From the NCBI RefSeq assembly GCF_020179605.1, contig NZ_JAINZO010000001.1, positions 124,001-188,000 on the forward strand: a stretch of 64,000 nucleotides of DNA, read 5' to 3'. Positions 39,965-48,287 of this stretch are shown one piece after another. Below the pieces are notes generated by a model. The model ran no database searches, was not told the origin of the DNA, and worked only from the letters and a program-made list of their open reading frames with translations. The DNA comes from Geomonas agri. Lineage in GTDB: Bacteria > Desulfobacterota > Desulfuromonadia > Geobacterales > Geobacteraceae. The stretch's first letter is position 1. Each line of letters opens with the position of its first letter. A program made the position numbers and the translations under genes.

Positions 39965-40501
39965 ATGTTTGTCACACGTTATGACTCACCCTTGGGTAGG
40001 ATCATGCTCGCCAGCGACGGGGACAGCCTGGTCGGATTGTGGCTGGAGGGGCAGAAATATTTTGCGGCGACCCTGGCGGAAGAGACGGAGGAAAAAGCGG
40101 ACCTCCCGGTATTCGTGGCGGCGCGACGCTGGCTGGACGGCTATTTTCGAGGGGAGCGACCAGCCGTTACCGACCTCCCACTGGCACCCAAGGGGGGAGC
40201 GTTCCGCAGGGCCGTCTGGGACATCCTGTGCGAGATCCCCTACGGTGAAGTCGTCAGCTACGGCGACATCGCCAAAAGGATCGCCGCGCGGACCGGCAAG
40301 GCGAGCATGTCCGCGCAGGCTGTCGGCGGGGCGGTGGGGCACAACCCCATCTCGATCGTGATCCCGTGTCACCGGGTGGTGGGGGCAGATGGCAGCCTGA
40401 CCGGTTATGCTGGGGGCATCGGCAAAAAGATCACACTGCTGCAGCACGAGGGCGCGGACCTGTCGCGGTTGCGCACGCCCGCGCGCGGGACGGCTCTTTG
40501 A
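39965..40501 (+). CDS. ogt: O6-methylguanine-DNA methyltransferase
   Basis: The 178-residue product has the active-site motif IPCHRVVGADGSLTGYAGG (Cys in PCHR accepts the methyl group) and the helix-turn-helix around VVSYGDIAKRI. It is the standard length for Ogt-type suicide repair proteins. A strong Shine-Dalgarno (AGGAGGTGGATAG) follows the alkA stop by 16 bases. It completes the direct-reversal and base-excision pair with the upstream gene. Confidence 0.93.
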   Translation: MFVTRYDSPLGRIMLASDGDSLVGLWLEGQKYFAATLAEETEEKADLPVFVAARRWLDGYFRGERPAVTDLPLAPKGGAFRRAVWDILCEIPYGEVVSYGDIAKRIAARTGKASMSAQAVGGAVGHNPISIVIPCHRVVGADGSLTGYAGGIGKKITLLQHEGADLSRLRTPARGTAL

Positions 40502-40531
40502 GCGGCAGATCCGTCCAGAACGGGCGGTCCC

Positions 40532-41401
40532 TCAGTACTCATCGGACATAGAGAGGGCGCGTTCTACCTTCACGGAGAGGGTGGCTTCGCGCAAGGGCTT
40601 GGGGATGAAGTCGAAGAAGCCGCGGCGCAGGGCAGTGGCTTCTTCATCGACGGTGGCGGTGGAGGTGATCAGTATCACTGGGACGCTGGCGGTCTCGGGG
40701 AAGGTGCGCAGGCTCTCCAGGACGGCGTAGCCATTCAGCTTGGGCATCTCCTTGTCCGTGATCACCAGGTCGAAGCGGTTGGACATGATCTCTTTGAACG
40801 CTTCCATGCCGTCGCCGGCACAGACGACGTGGTACCCCTTGCGCCTGAGCGACGAACTGATGAACTGGCTCACCGCCTGGTCGTCGTCCACGATCAACAC
40901 GCTCTTCTTGTCGGAGGCGGCCGCCGGAGCGGATTTGAGGTAGTGCACCTTGATCGCCAGCATGATCTCCCGGCGGGGGGCCACGAAGGGGACTATGCCC
41001 ACGTTGTGTTCCTCGGCGATGCTGCGCAGTACCTCGGTAAGGGTCGGATCGCCGATGGCGACGGCGAGTTTGCCGTCCTGATGCTTCAGCGGGAAGATCA
41101 GGTTGGCCATGGCCACCCTAGCCGGGACCATCTTGAGCAGGTCGTTGGCATACCGGTAGTGGTGGAAGTCCCCCAGGTATTTCATACCGTGCTGCTGCGC
41201 CAGCGCCTGAGCCAGTTCGTCTGGCGTGACCAGTTCCAACTCCTCGAGCACTGTGCCGAAGCGCTTACCTTTCTTGCGTGCGTAAGCTACCAGTCTTTCC
41301 ACGGTAACGGCGGAAAGTATCCCCCTCTCCACGAAGATCTCTCCCAGCTTCTTCCTGGTGCTGTGCTCGTTGCGCGGTACCGCCTGTTGTGCAAGCTCCA
41401 T
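40532..41401 (-). CDS. MshEN-like plus receiver response regulator
   Basis: ATG 41401 follows AAGGGGATCTC. Residues 10-150 (KKLGEIFVERGILSAVTVER, then VTPDELAQALAQQHGMKYL) match the MshE N-terminal/GSPII_E domain, known to bind cyclic-di-GMP in some proteins. The C-terminal half is a receiver (SVLIVDDDQAVSQFISSSLR, ITDKEMPKLNGYAVL with the phospho-acceptor Asp, and PVILITSTAT). There is no output domain, so it acts through protein contacts. It sits behind a GEMM riboswitch, so a cyclic dinucleotide may control both its synthesis and its activity. It converges with ogt. Confidence 0.85.
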   Translation of the reverse strand: MELAQQAVPRNEHSTRKKLGEIFVERGILSAVTVERLVAYARKKGKRFGTVLEELELVTPDELAQALAQQHGMKYLGDFHHYRYANDLLKMVPARVAMANLIFPLKHQDGKLAVAIGDPTLTEVLRSIAEEHNVGIVPFVAPRREIMLAIKVHYLKSAPAAASDKKSVLIVDDDQAVSQFISSSLRRKGYHVVCAGDGMEAFKEIMSNRFDLVITDKEMPKLNGYAVLESLRTFPETASVPVILITSTATVDEEATALRRGFFDFIPKPLREATLSVKVERALSMSDEY

Positions 41402-41447
41402 GAGATCCCCTTGGTCGCCGCCGACTCCCGCGTCTGGACGCAAAAAA

Positions 41448-41487
41448 GCCGGGGCCGAATATCGTGTGATATTTCGGCAACCCGGCT
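41448..41487 (-). terminator. intrinsic terminator overlapping the riboswitch
   Basis: Read leftwards: AGCCGGGTTGCCGAAATATC, an ACAC loop, GATATTCGGCCCCGGCT and TTTTTTG. The left arm shares its first bases (GCCGGGTTGCC) with the closing strand of the riboswitch. This arrangement suggests transcription control. Confidence 0.8.
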
Positions 41488-41545
41488 GTCTCGTGGAGAC
41501 CCTTTAGGCTTTCCGTCCCATCCTCGCGAATGGTTTAGTATTATC
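41480..41545 (-). promoter_or_regulatory. GEMM-I riboswitch (cyclic dinucleotide)
   Basis: Read leftwards: TAAACCATTCGCGAGGATGG, then GACGGAAAGCCTAAAGGGTC, TCCACGAGACAGCCGGG and TTGCCG. The AAACC, GGGACGxAAAGCC, GGGTC...GA and AGCCGGGTTGCCG blocks are the hallmark of GEMM-I aptamers, found widely in Geobacter. Some members of this class bind 3',3'-cGAMP instead of cyclic-di-GMP. Which ligand applies here cannot be read without a structural model. It is followed by a terminator and the response-regulator gene at 41401. Confidence 0.85.
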
Positions 41546-41773
41546 GTATATCGCTAATTAAGTTTTTACCGTGCTTACACTCACAAGCACTCGCTTGTCA
41601 AGCGTAAACAACTGAGGACACTGGCAAAGAAGGAATCAGCACGACATTGGCGCTGGTTTTTGTGGTTAATAGTGGGAGAAGATTTCCCTTTTCCTGACTT
41701 AAGAATGAAGTCGTCGGTCCGATGAGTGAATCTTGATGCAAGAACTGTCAAATAAACTCATCCAGGAGGGACG

Positions 41774-42064
41774 ATGAAACGACTGGCTTTATTCGTGTTG
41801 CTGTCCAGCGCCGTAGCTGGCTGTGCCACAACCACCCCCGTGGTACTCAATGACGGTGTCAGGAGCCGCACCTTCATTCCCTGCACTACCGATTCTCTGT
41901 GCTTTCGTGACGGGTACAACGTGACCTGGGACAACTGGTGCTCTAACATCAACCGCGACTACCCTGTCTCCTACCGGTTGAAGCAGTTCGAGTACATGTC
42001 CAACCGCGTCGAGTACATCCTGCAACCGCGCACAGAGATCGGGCGCGAGGGAGGTGACCTGTGA
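41774..42064 (+). CDS. small lipoprotein, first gene of FlgO-like operon
   Basis: Signal peptide with lipobox SAVAGC (Cys 17). The 96-residue product has four conserved Cys (IPCTTDSLCF, then NWCSNINRDYPVSYRL). ATG 41774 follows AGGAGGGACG. It overlaps the next gene by GTGA. It is an outer- or inner-membrane lipoprotein of unknown role, cotranscribed with two FlgO-like lipoproteins. The 41546-41773 stretch upstream holds the divergent promoters. Confidence 0.75.
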   Translation: MKRLALFVLLSSAVAGCATTTPVVLNDGVRSRTFIPCTTDSLCFRDGYNVTWDNWCSNINRDYPVSYRLKQFEYMSNRVEYILQPRTEIGREGGDL

Positions 42065-42795
42065 GATACCACGTCAAGGCACTGGCACTTATAGCCGCCG
42101 TCGGGCTGTTTTCGGCCTGCGCCAACTCCGCCACCATGGGCCCTGCTTCCATGCACCGGGACGCTGACAGCTACCAGAAAGAGAGCCTCGCTTCGGACCA
42201 GCGCTACATCGTGGACGAGCCGCTGCAGGTTCAGGACAGCCTCACCCAAGTGGGCAAATTCAACGCCCGGATGATCTTCATGACCGACCAGCTGGAGAGA
42301 AACGCCGACCGCAAGAGCCTGGAGAATACCTTCATCGTCACCAGTTTCGTCAATCTCGACAACCTCAACGAGACCACTTCCTTCGGTAGGCTGGTCGCCG
42401 AGGACGTCATCCACGAGCTCCAGGTGCGCAAGTGGAAGGTCTACGAGGTGAGGCTTGCCAAGGACACCACCGTCAACGAGCACGGCGAGTTTTCCCTGAG
42501 CCGCGACATTCAGAAGATCCGGGCCCTGTACAAGATCGGCGGCGTGGTCACCGGTACCTATTCCGTTGCCGACAACCACCTGGTCGTCAACGCCAGGGTC
42601 ATGGACATCGGCACCGGCCTGGTGATCTCCTCGGGGCAGATCCATCTCCCCAGGAACCACTACATTGACAGCCTGCTTTTCCGCGAGGACAGGCTGAGCA
42701 CCATGAAGATCGTCGGCGATACCCCCTACAGCTGCCGGGACATCCCGACCTGTTGGGGCGGCCAGAGTCCGGCCGGCGAGGGGAGCCGTAAATGA
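42061..42795 (+). CDS. FlgO-like outer-membrane lipoprotein
   Basis: GTG 42061 overlaps the upstream stop. The N-terminus is a signal peptide (VKALALIAAVGLFSACANS) with lipobox FSAC. The mature part (TFIVTSFVNLDNLNETTSFG, RLVAEDVIHELQVRKWKVYE, then IRALYKIGGVVTGTYSVADN) is the FlgO domain, a fold associated with flagellar outer-membrane rings and with surface organelles. It is not next to flagellar genes here. The operon probably builds an envelope structure. It overlaps the next gene by ATGA. Confidence 0.8.
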   Translation: MRYHVKALALIAAVGLFSACANSATMGPASMHRDADSYQKESLASDQRYIVDEPLQVQDSLTQVGKFNARMIFMTDQLERNADRKSLENTFIVTSFVNLDNLNETTSFGRLVAEDVIHELQVRKWKVYEVRLAKDTTVNEHGEFSLSRDIQKIRALYKIGGVVTGTYSVADNHLVVNARVMDIGTGLVISSGQIHLPRNHYIDSLLFREDRLSTMKIVGDTPYSCRDIPTCWGGQSPAGEGSRK

Positions 42796-43412
42796 AACCG
42801 GTGCGCCTGGTGCTCCTTGCCCTCATCGCCGGTTCCCTGTTGTCGGGATGCGCGGGTACTCTTCCCGTCAACGTGGGGGGGGACTGCCACAACAAGACCC
42901 TGCCCATGCTGCTCGACGCTACCGACATGAAGACCCTGTTCCATGACATGGCCCTGGAGCTGTGCACCGACAAGTGCGCCGACCGACAGACCTGCGGCGC
43001 GCCCGCCTCCTGCCAGGAGCCGACCGGGGGGAGGGCGACGGTCATGGTGACCGATTTCGCCGACCTGCAGAGCCTCGTCCCCAGCCAGTCGGGGATGCTC
43101 ATGGGCGAGCTGATGCGGGGCGGGCTGAATTCGGTGTGCTGCTACAAGATCGTGCAGGCGGAGTTCGCCAAGTACTTCAAGCTGTCCGAAAACGGGCTGG
43201 TGGTGCTGACCCGCAGGGCCACCGAGGTGAAGAAAAACGAGTACCAGCAGCCCGAGGCGGTGGTGGGGACCTATACCTACCTGAGCAACAACAAGGTCCT
43301 CATCTTCGCCCGCAAGATGGACACCGAGACCGGCACCATCTCCAAGATGGTGACCAGGGAGCTCACCTATTCCTGCGGCGGGAGCTCGGTTATCAACTAC
43401 ACCGTCAAGTAA
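42792..43412 (+). CDS. FlgO-like lipoprotein with cysteine-rich insert
   Basis: Lipobox LLSGC (Cys 20). The mature protein resembles the preceding FlgO-like protein in its second half (EVKKNEYQQPEAVVGTYTYL, then NKVLIFARKMDTETGTISKM). The first half has several cysteines (CTDKCADRQTCGAPASC) that could form disulfides. It ends 27 bases before a terminator. It is the third of three overlapping lipoprotein genes. Confidence 0.75.
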   Translation: MKPVRLVLLALIAGSLLSGCAGTLPVNVGGDCHNKTLPMLLDATDMKTLFHDMALELCTDKCADRQTCGAPASCQEPTGGRATVMVTDFADLQSLVPSQSGMLMGELMRGGLNSVCCYKIVQAEFAKYFKLSENGLVVLTRRATEVKKNEYQQPEAVVGTYTYLSNNKVLIFARKMDTETGTISKMVTRELTYSCGGSSVINYTVK

Positions 43413-43439
43413 ACGGGGTGCCATGCACAGCTAAACGAT

Positions 43440-43472
43440 AAAAGGCTTACCTTCTGCGAGGTAGGCCTTTTT
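43440..43472 (+). terminator. intrinsic terminator
   Basis: AAAAGGCTTACCT, TCTGCG, AGGTAGGCCTTTTTT. It ends the three-gene lipoprotein operon. Confidence 0.85.
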
Positions 43473-43590
43473 TATAGATGTTTCATTTTGAGGACTTTCG
43501 GTCACAGTGGATCACGTTGTAACTAATGCTCAAACTGATAATCTCTAGCATGACCTCGCTCATATAGTTGCTCACACTCAAGTAGGAAGC

Positions 43591-44823
43591 ATGATGGACA
43601 TAAAGACCCTGATACTCACCTTGTCGTTCGGAAACGCCATCTTTTGTCTGGTGCTTTACATCTTTCAACGAGCTGAGGCCCGGGAACAAAGGAATAGCGA
43701 CTGGACGCGGGGCAAGCTGCTCCAGTCATGCGGGTGGTTTCTTCTGTACTGGCGCGGTACCATCCCGGAGCTGCTCAGCTTCACTATCGGCAACATCATC
43801 CTTATCCTCGGTTTTGCTTACGAGACATGGGCCATCTTGCGCATAGCGGGAACGACCGTCCCCTTAAGGTTGCGCACCGCCTCCTTCATCGCTGTCATCG
43901 CCATCTGTGTCTTGGTCACTCCGCTCCCCAGCCCGCTGCGCATCGCGGCCGCGTCCCTTTGCGCCGCCTTCTTCCTCGCTACCAGCGGTTGGGTCCTCCT
44001 GCAGCGCCCAGTCAGGAAATCGCCACTGCGCGCTACTCTTGGGTGGTGCATCTGCTTTCTTGCCCTCATCATTGCTGCACGCGGCATCCTCGCCTTCCCC
44101 AGCCATGAGTTCAACCTCTTCACCGACAACCTGATTCAGAAGGTTTCCTTTCTCACCATGCTGGCGGGACTTCTGGTCAACGGATTCGGGATCCTTTTGC
44201 TTACCAAGGAGGAGGCAGACCAGGAGATAGCGGAGCTTTCCAGGGAGCAACATGCCATCCTGGAAGCGCTGCCGACGGGGCTTTGCATCCTGAAAGACCG
44301 GGTCATCTACCGCTGCAATCCCGCTGTCGAGGCGATGTTCAGTTTTGCTGCCGGAGGGCTGAACGGTCGCGACGCCCGGTGCCTGTTCGAAAGCGAGGAG
44401 AAGTACCGGGACTACGGCGGGAAGCTGTATGCCGCCATCGAGGCGGTGGGGCGCTTCTCGGGCGAGGTGGAGTACATGCGCCAAAACGGTGAGACGTTCT
44501 GGGCCCTGGATCACGCCGTCAAGGTTTGTCCCGAGCAGGGGGATTCCCTGGTCGTCTTCTCGGTGACCGACATCTCGGCTCAGAAGCGGCAGCAGGAAAT
44601 GCTGACGCGGCAGAAGGAGGAACTCCAGGAGACCCTAGCCAGGACCAAGCGGCTGGAAGGGATGATCTCCATCTGCATGCACTGCAAGAAGATCCACGAC
44701 AACAACCAGAGCTGGGAGCAGTTGGAGAAGTACCTGACGGAAAACTCCGACGCCCAGTTCAGCCACGGTATTTGCCCTGATTGCTACAACAGGCATTATT
44801 CGGAGCAGGGGGGATGCAATTAG
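43591..44823 (+). CDS. membrane PAS sensor with conserved Cys-rich C-terminus
   Basis: The 410-residue product has six or seven N-terminal membrane helices (residues 1-215), then a PAS domain (ILEALPTGLCILKDRVIYRC, then FWALDHAVKVCPEQGDSLVV) and a coiled coil (MLTRQKEELQETLARTKRLE). The last 50 residues contain ISICMHCKKIHDNNQSWEQL and ICPDCYNRHY, a short Cys-rich element common at the end of Geobacter-type PAS proteins. It has no kinase or cyclase domain, so it must signal through a partner. The membrane part could sense a small molecule or redox state. Confidence 0.75.
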   Translation: MMDIKTLILTLSFGNAIFCLVLYIFQRAEAREQRNSDWTRGKLLQSCGWFLLYWRGTIPELLSFTIGNIILILGFAYETWAILRIAGTTVPLRLRTASFIAVIAICVLVTPLPSPLRIAAASLCAAFFLATSGWVLLQRPVRKSPLRATLGWCICFLALIIAARGILAFPSHEFNLFTDNLIQKVSFLTMLAGLLVNGFGILLLTKEEADQEIAELSREQHAILEALPTGLCILKDRVIYRCNPAVEAMFSFAAGGLNGRDARCLFESEEKYRDYGGKLYAAIEAVGRFSGEVEYMRQNGETFWALDHAVKVCPEQGDSLVVFSVTDISAQKRQQEMLTRQKEELQETLARTKRLEGMISICMHCKKIHDNNQSWEQLEKYLTENSDAQFSHGICPDCYNRHYSEQGGCN

Positions 44824-45066
44824 GGACACTGCAGGTGTGAAGAGCAACGGTTGGGATAGAGACAATCAACGCATTTCGACAACGGCGCGATGTGCAGAAC
44901 CTTTCACTGCGAGGTGAAACCGTTTGCACCGACTTTGGGGGGAGCTGGCCCGGCAGGCCGCTGTAACTGTCGGTAATCACAACCGGCAACACAAATCAGC
45001 GTGCGTGGCATGGCTTGTGTAAAAAACAGACGCAGCAGCAACAATCCCTTCAAAGGAGTAGGACCC

Positions 45067-45513
45067 ATGAAAAGAACGTTTGCGATTTATGCGGTGACCG
45101 CGATAACCTTGCTTTCATTTGCCAGCCAGGGCATGGCCCGGGGCGGGATGGGTGGTGGCGCTGGCCACGGTGGCGGAATGGGCGCAGGGTCCGGTGCCGG
45201 GACTGGTGCAGGAATGGGTGCCGGGACTGGTGCAGGAATGGGTGCCGGGACTGGTGCAGGAATGGGGGCCGGGAGCGGTGCAGGGATGGGAGCCGGGAGC
45301 GGTGCGGGAATGGGGGCAGGGAACGATGCGGCCGGTACAGGCGCAGGGATGAACGCCGGCATGTCCGGCGCCGCATCGAGCGGGATGGCCAAGGGATCCA
45401 AGGGGACGCACGCGAGTATGGCGTCCCAGGCGAAGACGACCATGCCGCAATCGATGCAGGACCGCGCACTCGCCATGCACCAAACTGCAACACAGACCCC
45501 GACTACTCCCTAG
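45067..45513 (+). CDS. exported Gly/Met-rich tandem-repeat protein
   Basis: ATG 45067 follows AAAGGAGTAGGACCC. The signal peptide (MKRTFAIYAVTAITLLSFAS) is followed by at least nine GAGTGAGM/GAGSGAGM-like octapeptides (about residues 30-90), then a Ser/Met/Thr-rich tail. The DNA repeats have a 24-base period and will expand or contract easily. Such sequences form unstructured surface or periplasmic proteins, some linked to metal binding through Met. No fold is visible. It ends 75 bases before a terminator; 44824-45066 upstream shows nothing else. Confidence 0.6.
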   Translation: MKRTFAIYAVTAITLLSFASQGMARGGMGGGAGHGGGMGAGSGAGTGAGMGAGTGAGMGAGTGAGMGAGSGAGMGAGSGAGMGAGNDAAGTGAGMNAGMSGAASSGMAKGSKGTHASMASQAKTTMPQSMQDRALAMHQTATQTPTTP

Positions 45514-45588
45514 CAGGGCACAGCGTAGAGGAAAAATCCGCTTGAAGGGCAAGAACGGGGCCCGACAGCGAACCTCTCGGAACTGGAT

Positions 45589-45623
45589 AAAAAGGCTTAC
45601 CTCTCACGAGGTAAGCCTTTTTT
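45589..45623 (+). terminator. intrinsic terminator
   Basis: AAAAAGGCTTACCTC, a short loop, GAGGTAAGCCTTTTTT. A strong hairpin ends the repeat-protein gene; its sequence resembles the 43440 terminator. Confidence 0.85.
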
Positions 45624-45853
45624 CGTGTCGGGCGCTGTGTGACTTGGCCGTTCTTCCCGTCTCCTTCTCTCGATGATGGTTGTGAACTGGATATTTTTTA
45701 AAGTTATGTAATAGTTGTTGCGTTTGTCCCGCGACGACACCTTTACGCAAACTGTCAGGAGGTTGTCTTCTACTTCAGGCACTGATCACTGTGACAACCT
45801 GCTCATCGCCTCATCCCACATAGCTGCAGAAGTCATCCAACAGGAGGTTAAGC

Positions 45854-46333
45854 ATGCAGAAGTTGATTCGCGTCGAGCCGTCCAAGTGTATCGGGTGCAA
45901 GAACTGCGAGATGTCCTGTTCCTTCAAGCATCGAGGGGAGTTCGCACCGAGCAAGTCCCGCATCGTGAACGAGGTCTTCATGGAGGAGGCCCAGTTCATC
46001 ACTGTCACCTGCATGCAATGCAACGACCCGTGGTGCCTGAAGGCGTGCCCAAAGGGCGCCATCGACAAGGACGTCACCTCGGGCATCGTCACCGTCGATG
46101 ACGTGAAGTGCGTCGGCTGCCGCACCTGCGTCAGCGCCTGCCCGTTCGGCATGATCAAGTACCTGGACGAAACCGGCAAGGCGGACAAGTGCAACCTGTG
46201 CGGCGGCGATTTCCCGGAGTGCGTTGCCTTCTGTCCGACCCACTGTCTCATGTATTCGGAGGAGGACCTCCCCTTGCGGGAGAAGGTGTTGCGATTCGCC
46301 AGGACCATGAAAGACGGACAGGGGGAGGTGTGA
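45854..46333 (+). CDS. aorA: AOR electron-transfer subunit (4Fe-4S polyferredoxin)
   Basis: The 159-residue product has the repeated cysteine motifs [37 protein letters not shown] and [15 protein letters not shown], enough for four [4Fe-4S] clusters. It lies directly before the catalytic AOR gene and is the counterpart of AorA in the AorABC aldehyde oxidoreductase. It would carry electrons between the tungsten subunit and the FAD subunit in the cytoplasm. AGGAGGTTAAGC precedes ATG. The aorA name follows gene order and is inferred. Confidence 0.88.
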   Translation: MQKLIRVEPSKCIGCKNCEMSCSFKHRGEFAPSKSRIVNEVFMEEAQFITVTCMQCNDPWCLKACPKGAIDKDVTSGIVTVDDVKCVGCRTCVSACPFGMIKYLDETGKADKCNLCGGDFPECVAFCPTHCLMYSEEDLPLREKVLRFARTMKDGQGEV

Positions 46334-46334
46334 T

Positions 46335-48137
46335 ATGGGAAACGGCTGGCACGGTAAACTGCTGCGCGTGAATCTGACCGACAAGAGCTGCACCATTGAG
46401 CCGCTCAACCTGGAATGGGCCGCCGCCTACGTTGGCGGCCGCGGCCTGGCGTCGAAGTACCTGGCGCAGGAGGTCGATCCCGCCATCGATGCGCTCAACC
46501 CCGATAACAAGCTAATCCTCGCAACGGGGCCGCTCACCGGGACCTACGGGGCGGCCAACGGCCGCTACATGGTGGTGACCAAGTCCCCGCTCACCGGCAC
46601 CATCGCCTGCTCCAACTCGGGAGGGTACTTCCCCTGCGAGCTGAAGTATGCCGGGTACGACCTGGTCATCATCGAGGGGAAAGCCGAAGCGCCCCTGTAC
46701 CTGAAGATCCACAACGACAAGGTGGAACTGGCCGACGCCACGCACCTGTGGGGCAAGACCACCGACGAGACCGAGGACGCCATCCGCGCCGAATTCCACG
46801 GCGACGCCAAGGTCGCCTGTATCGGGCCGGCGGGCGAGAAGCTGGTCCACTTCGCCTGCATCGTGAACGACAAGCACCGGGCCGCGGGGAGAAGCGGTGT
46901 GGGCGCGGTGATGGGGAGCAAGAACCTGAAGGCGGTGGCGGTGCGCGGGACCGGCGGCGTGACGGCGGCTGACAAGGCGGCCTTCCGCGAGGGTGCGCGC
47001 GAGACCTTGAAGATGCTGCGCCAGCACCCGGTTTCGGCGCAGGGGCTTCCCGCTCTGGGGACGGCGGTCCTGGTCAACATCATCAACCAAAGCGGCGCGC
47101 TCCCCACCCGCAACTCGCAAAGCGGCACCTTCGACAAGGCCGAGGATATCTCAGGGGAACGCCTGGCCCAGACCTATCTCAAGCGCAACAAGGGATGCAT
47201 GGGGTGCGTCATCGCCTGCGGGCGCGTCACCAGGCTCACCGACCCGCGCTTCTCCGGCAGCGGCGAGGGGCCGGAGTACGAGACCCTCTGGGCACTGGGG
47301 GCCGACTGCGGCGTGGCCGACCTGGCCGCCATCGTCAAGGCAAACTACCTGTGCGACGAGTACGGCATGGACACCATCACTATGGGGGCGACGGTGGCCT
47401 GCGCCATGGAGTTGTACGAGAAAGGGCTCTTGACCGACGCCGACACCGGCATGCCGCTGAAGTTCGGCGACGCCGACGCCATGGTGCGGCTGGTGGAGAT
47501 GACCGGCAAGGGGGAAGGGTTCGGCACGAGGGCAGGGCAGGGCTCGTACCGGCTGGCCGAGAGCTGCGGCGCTCCCGAACTCTCCATGTCGGTCAAGAAG
47601 CAGGAGTTCCCCGCCTACGACGGCCGCGCCATCCAGGGGATGGGGCTCGAGTACGCAACCAGCAATCGCGGCGCCTGCCACGTACGCGGCTACCTGGTGT
47701 CGCCGGAGATCCTCGGTGTCCCGGAGAAGCTTGCCCCGGAGGCGGTCGAGGGTAAGGCTGCCTGGGCCAAGGCCTTCCAGGACGTGACCGCGGTGGTCGA
47801 TTCCGCCGGGGTCTGCCTCTTCACCACCTTCGCTATCGGCATCCCGCAGGTGACAAGGCTCTTCAACGCGGCGACCGGGCACACCCTGACTGAGGAGCAG
47901 ATGCTGGAGGCGGGGGACCGGATCTACACCATGGAGCGGCTCTTCAACCTGAAGGCGGGGATCGACCCGTCCCAGGACACCCTGCCCAGGCGCATCCTGA
48001 GCGAGCCCTTGCCGGACGGGCCGATGAAGGGGGCGGTGTCGCACCTTCCCGAGATGCTGTCGGAGTACTACCGCGCCCGGGGGTGGGAGCAGGGGATTCC
48101 GAGCGCGGAGAAGGTGAAGTCGCTGGGGATTTCGTAA
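46335..48137 (+). CDS. aorB: aldehyde:ferredoxin oxidoreductase, tungsten catalytic subunit
   Basis: The 600-residue product matches the AOR family throughout: [15 protein letters not shown] at the start, [20 protein letters not shown] for the pterin-binding N-terminal domain, [30 protein letters not shown] for the cluster Cys, and [11 protein letters not shown] later. The enzyme oxidises aldehydes to acids, or reduces acids at low potential, with a bis-pterin tungsten cofactor and one [4Fe-4S] cluster. It starts one base past the upstream stop behind GGGGGAGGTG. The surrounding genes provide the electron chain and possibly cofactor maturation. Confidence 0.93.
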   Translation: MGNGWHGKLLRVNLTDKSCTIEPLNLEWAAAYVGGRGLASKYLAQEVDPAIDALNPDNKLILATGPLTGTYGAANGRYMVVTKSPLTGTIACSNSGGYFPCELKYAGYDLVIIEGKAEAPLYLKIHNDKVELADATHLWGKTTDETEDAIRAEFHGDAKVACIGPAGEKLVHFACIVNDKHRAAGRSGVGAVMGSKNLKAVAVRGTGGVTAADKAAFREGARETLKMLRQHPVSAQGLPALGTAVLVNIINQSGALPTRNSQSGTFDKAEDISGERLAQTYLKRNKGCMGCVIACGRVTRLTDPRFSGSGEGPEYETLWALGADCGVADLAAIVKANYLCDEYGMDTITMGATVACAMELYEKGLLTDADTGMPLKFGDADAMVRLVEMTGKGEGFGTRAGQGSYRLAESCGAPELSMSVKKQEFPAYDGRAIQGMGLEYATSNRGACHVRGYLVSPEILGVPEKLAPEAVEGKAAWAKAFQDVTAVVDSAGVCLFTTFAIGIPQVTRLFNAATGHTLTEEQMLEAGDRIYTMERLFNLKAGIDPSQDTLPRRILSEPLPDGPMKGAVSHLPEMLSEYYRARGWEQGIPSAEKVKSLGIS

Positions 48138-48139
48138 GC

Positions 48140-48262
48140 ACATTCTCCCTCTCCCTTTGGGAAAGGGGCGGGGTGAGGGCGCAGCATCATGCTCCGGAGT
48201 CACTTCGTGGCAGCGCCCTCACCCGGCTTTCGGCCACCCTCTCCCGAGGGGCGAGGGAAAAG
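48140..48262. repeat. intergenic palindromic repeat (REP-like)
   Basis: CCCTCTCCCTTTGGGAAAGG, GGGTGAGGGCGC and, after about 35 bases, GCGCCCTCACCCGGC and CCCTCTCCCGAGGGGCGAGG form a large nested inverted repeat. This family of intergenic hairpins occurs in many genomes. It separates aorB from the FAD gene within one operon and may alter their relative expression. Confidence 0.7.
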
Positions 48263-48287
48263 ACAGATGTTCCTGGAGGAACGTGGC

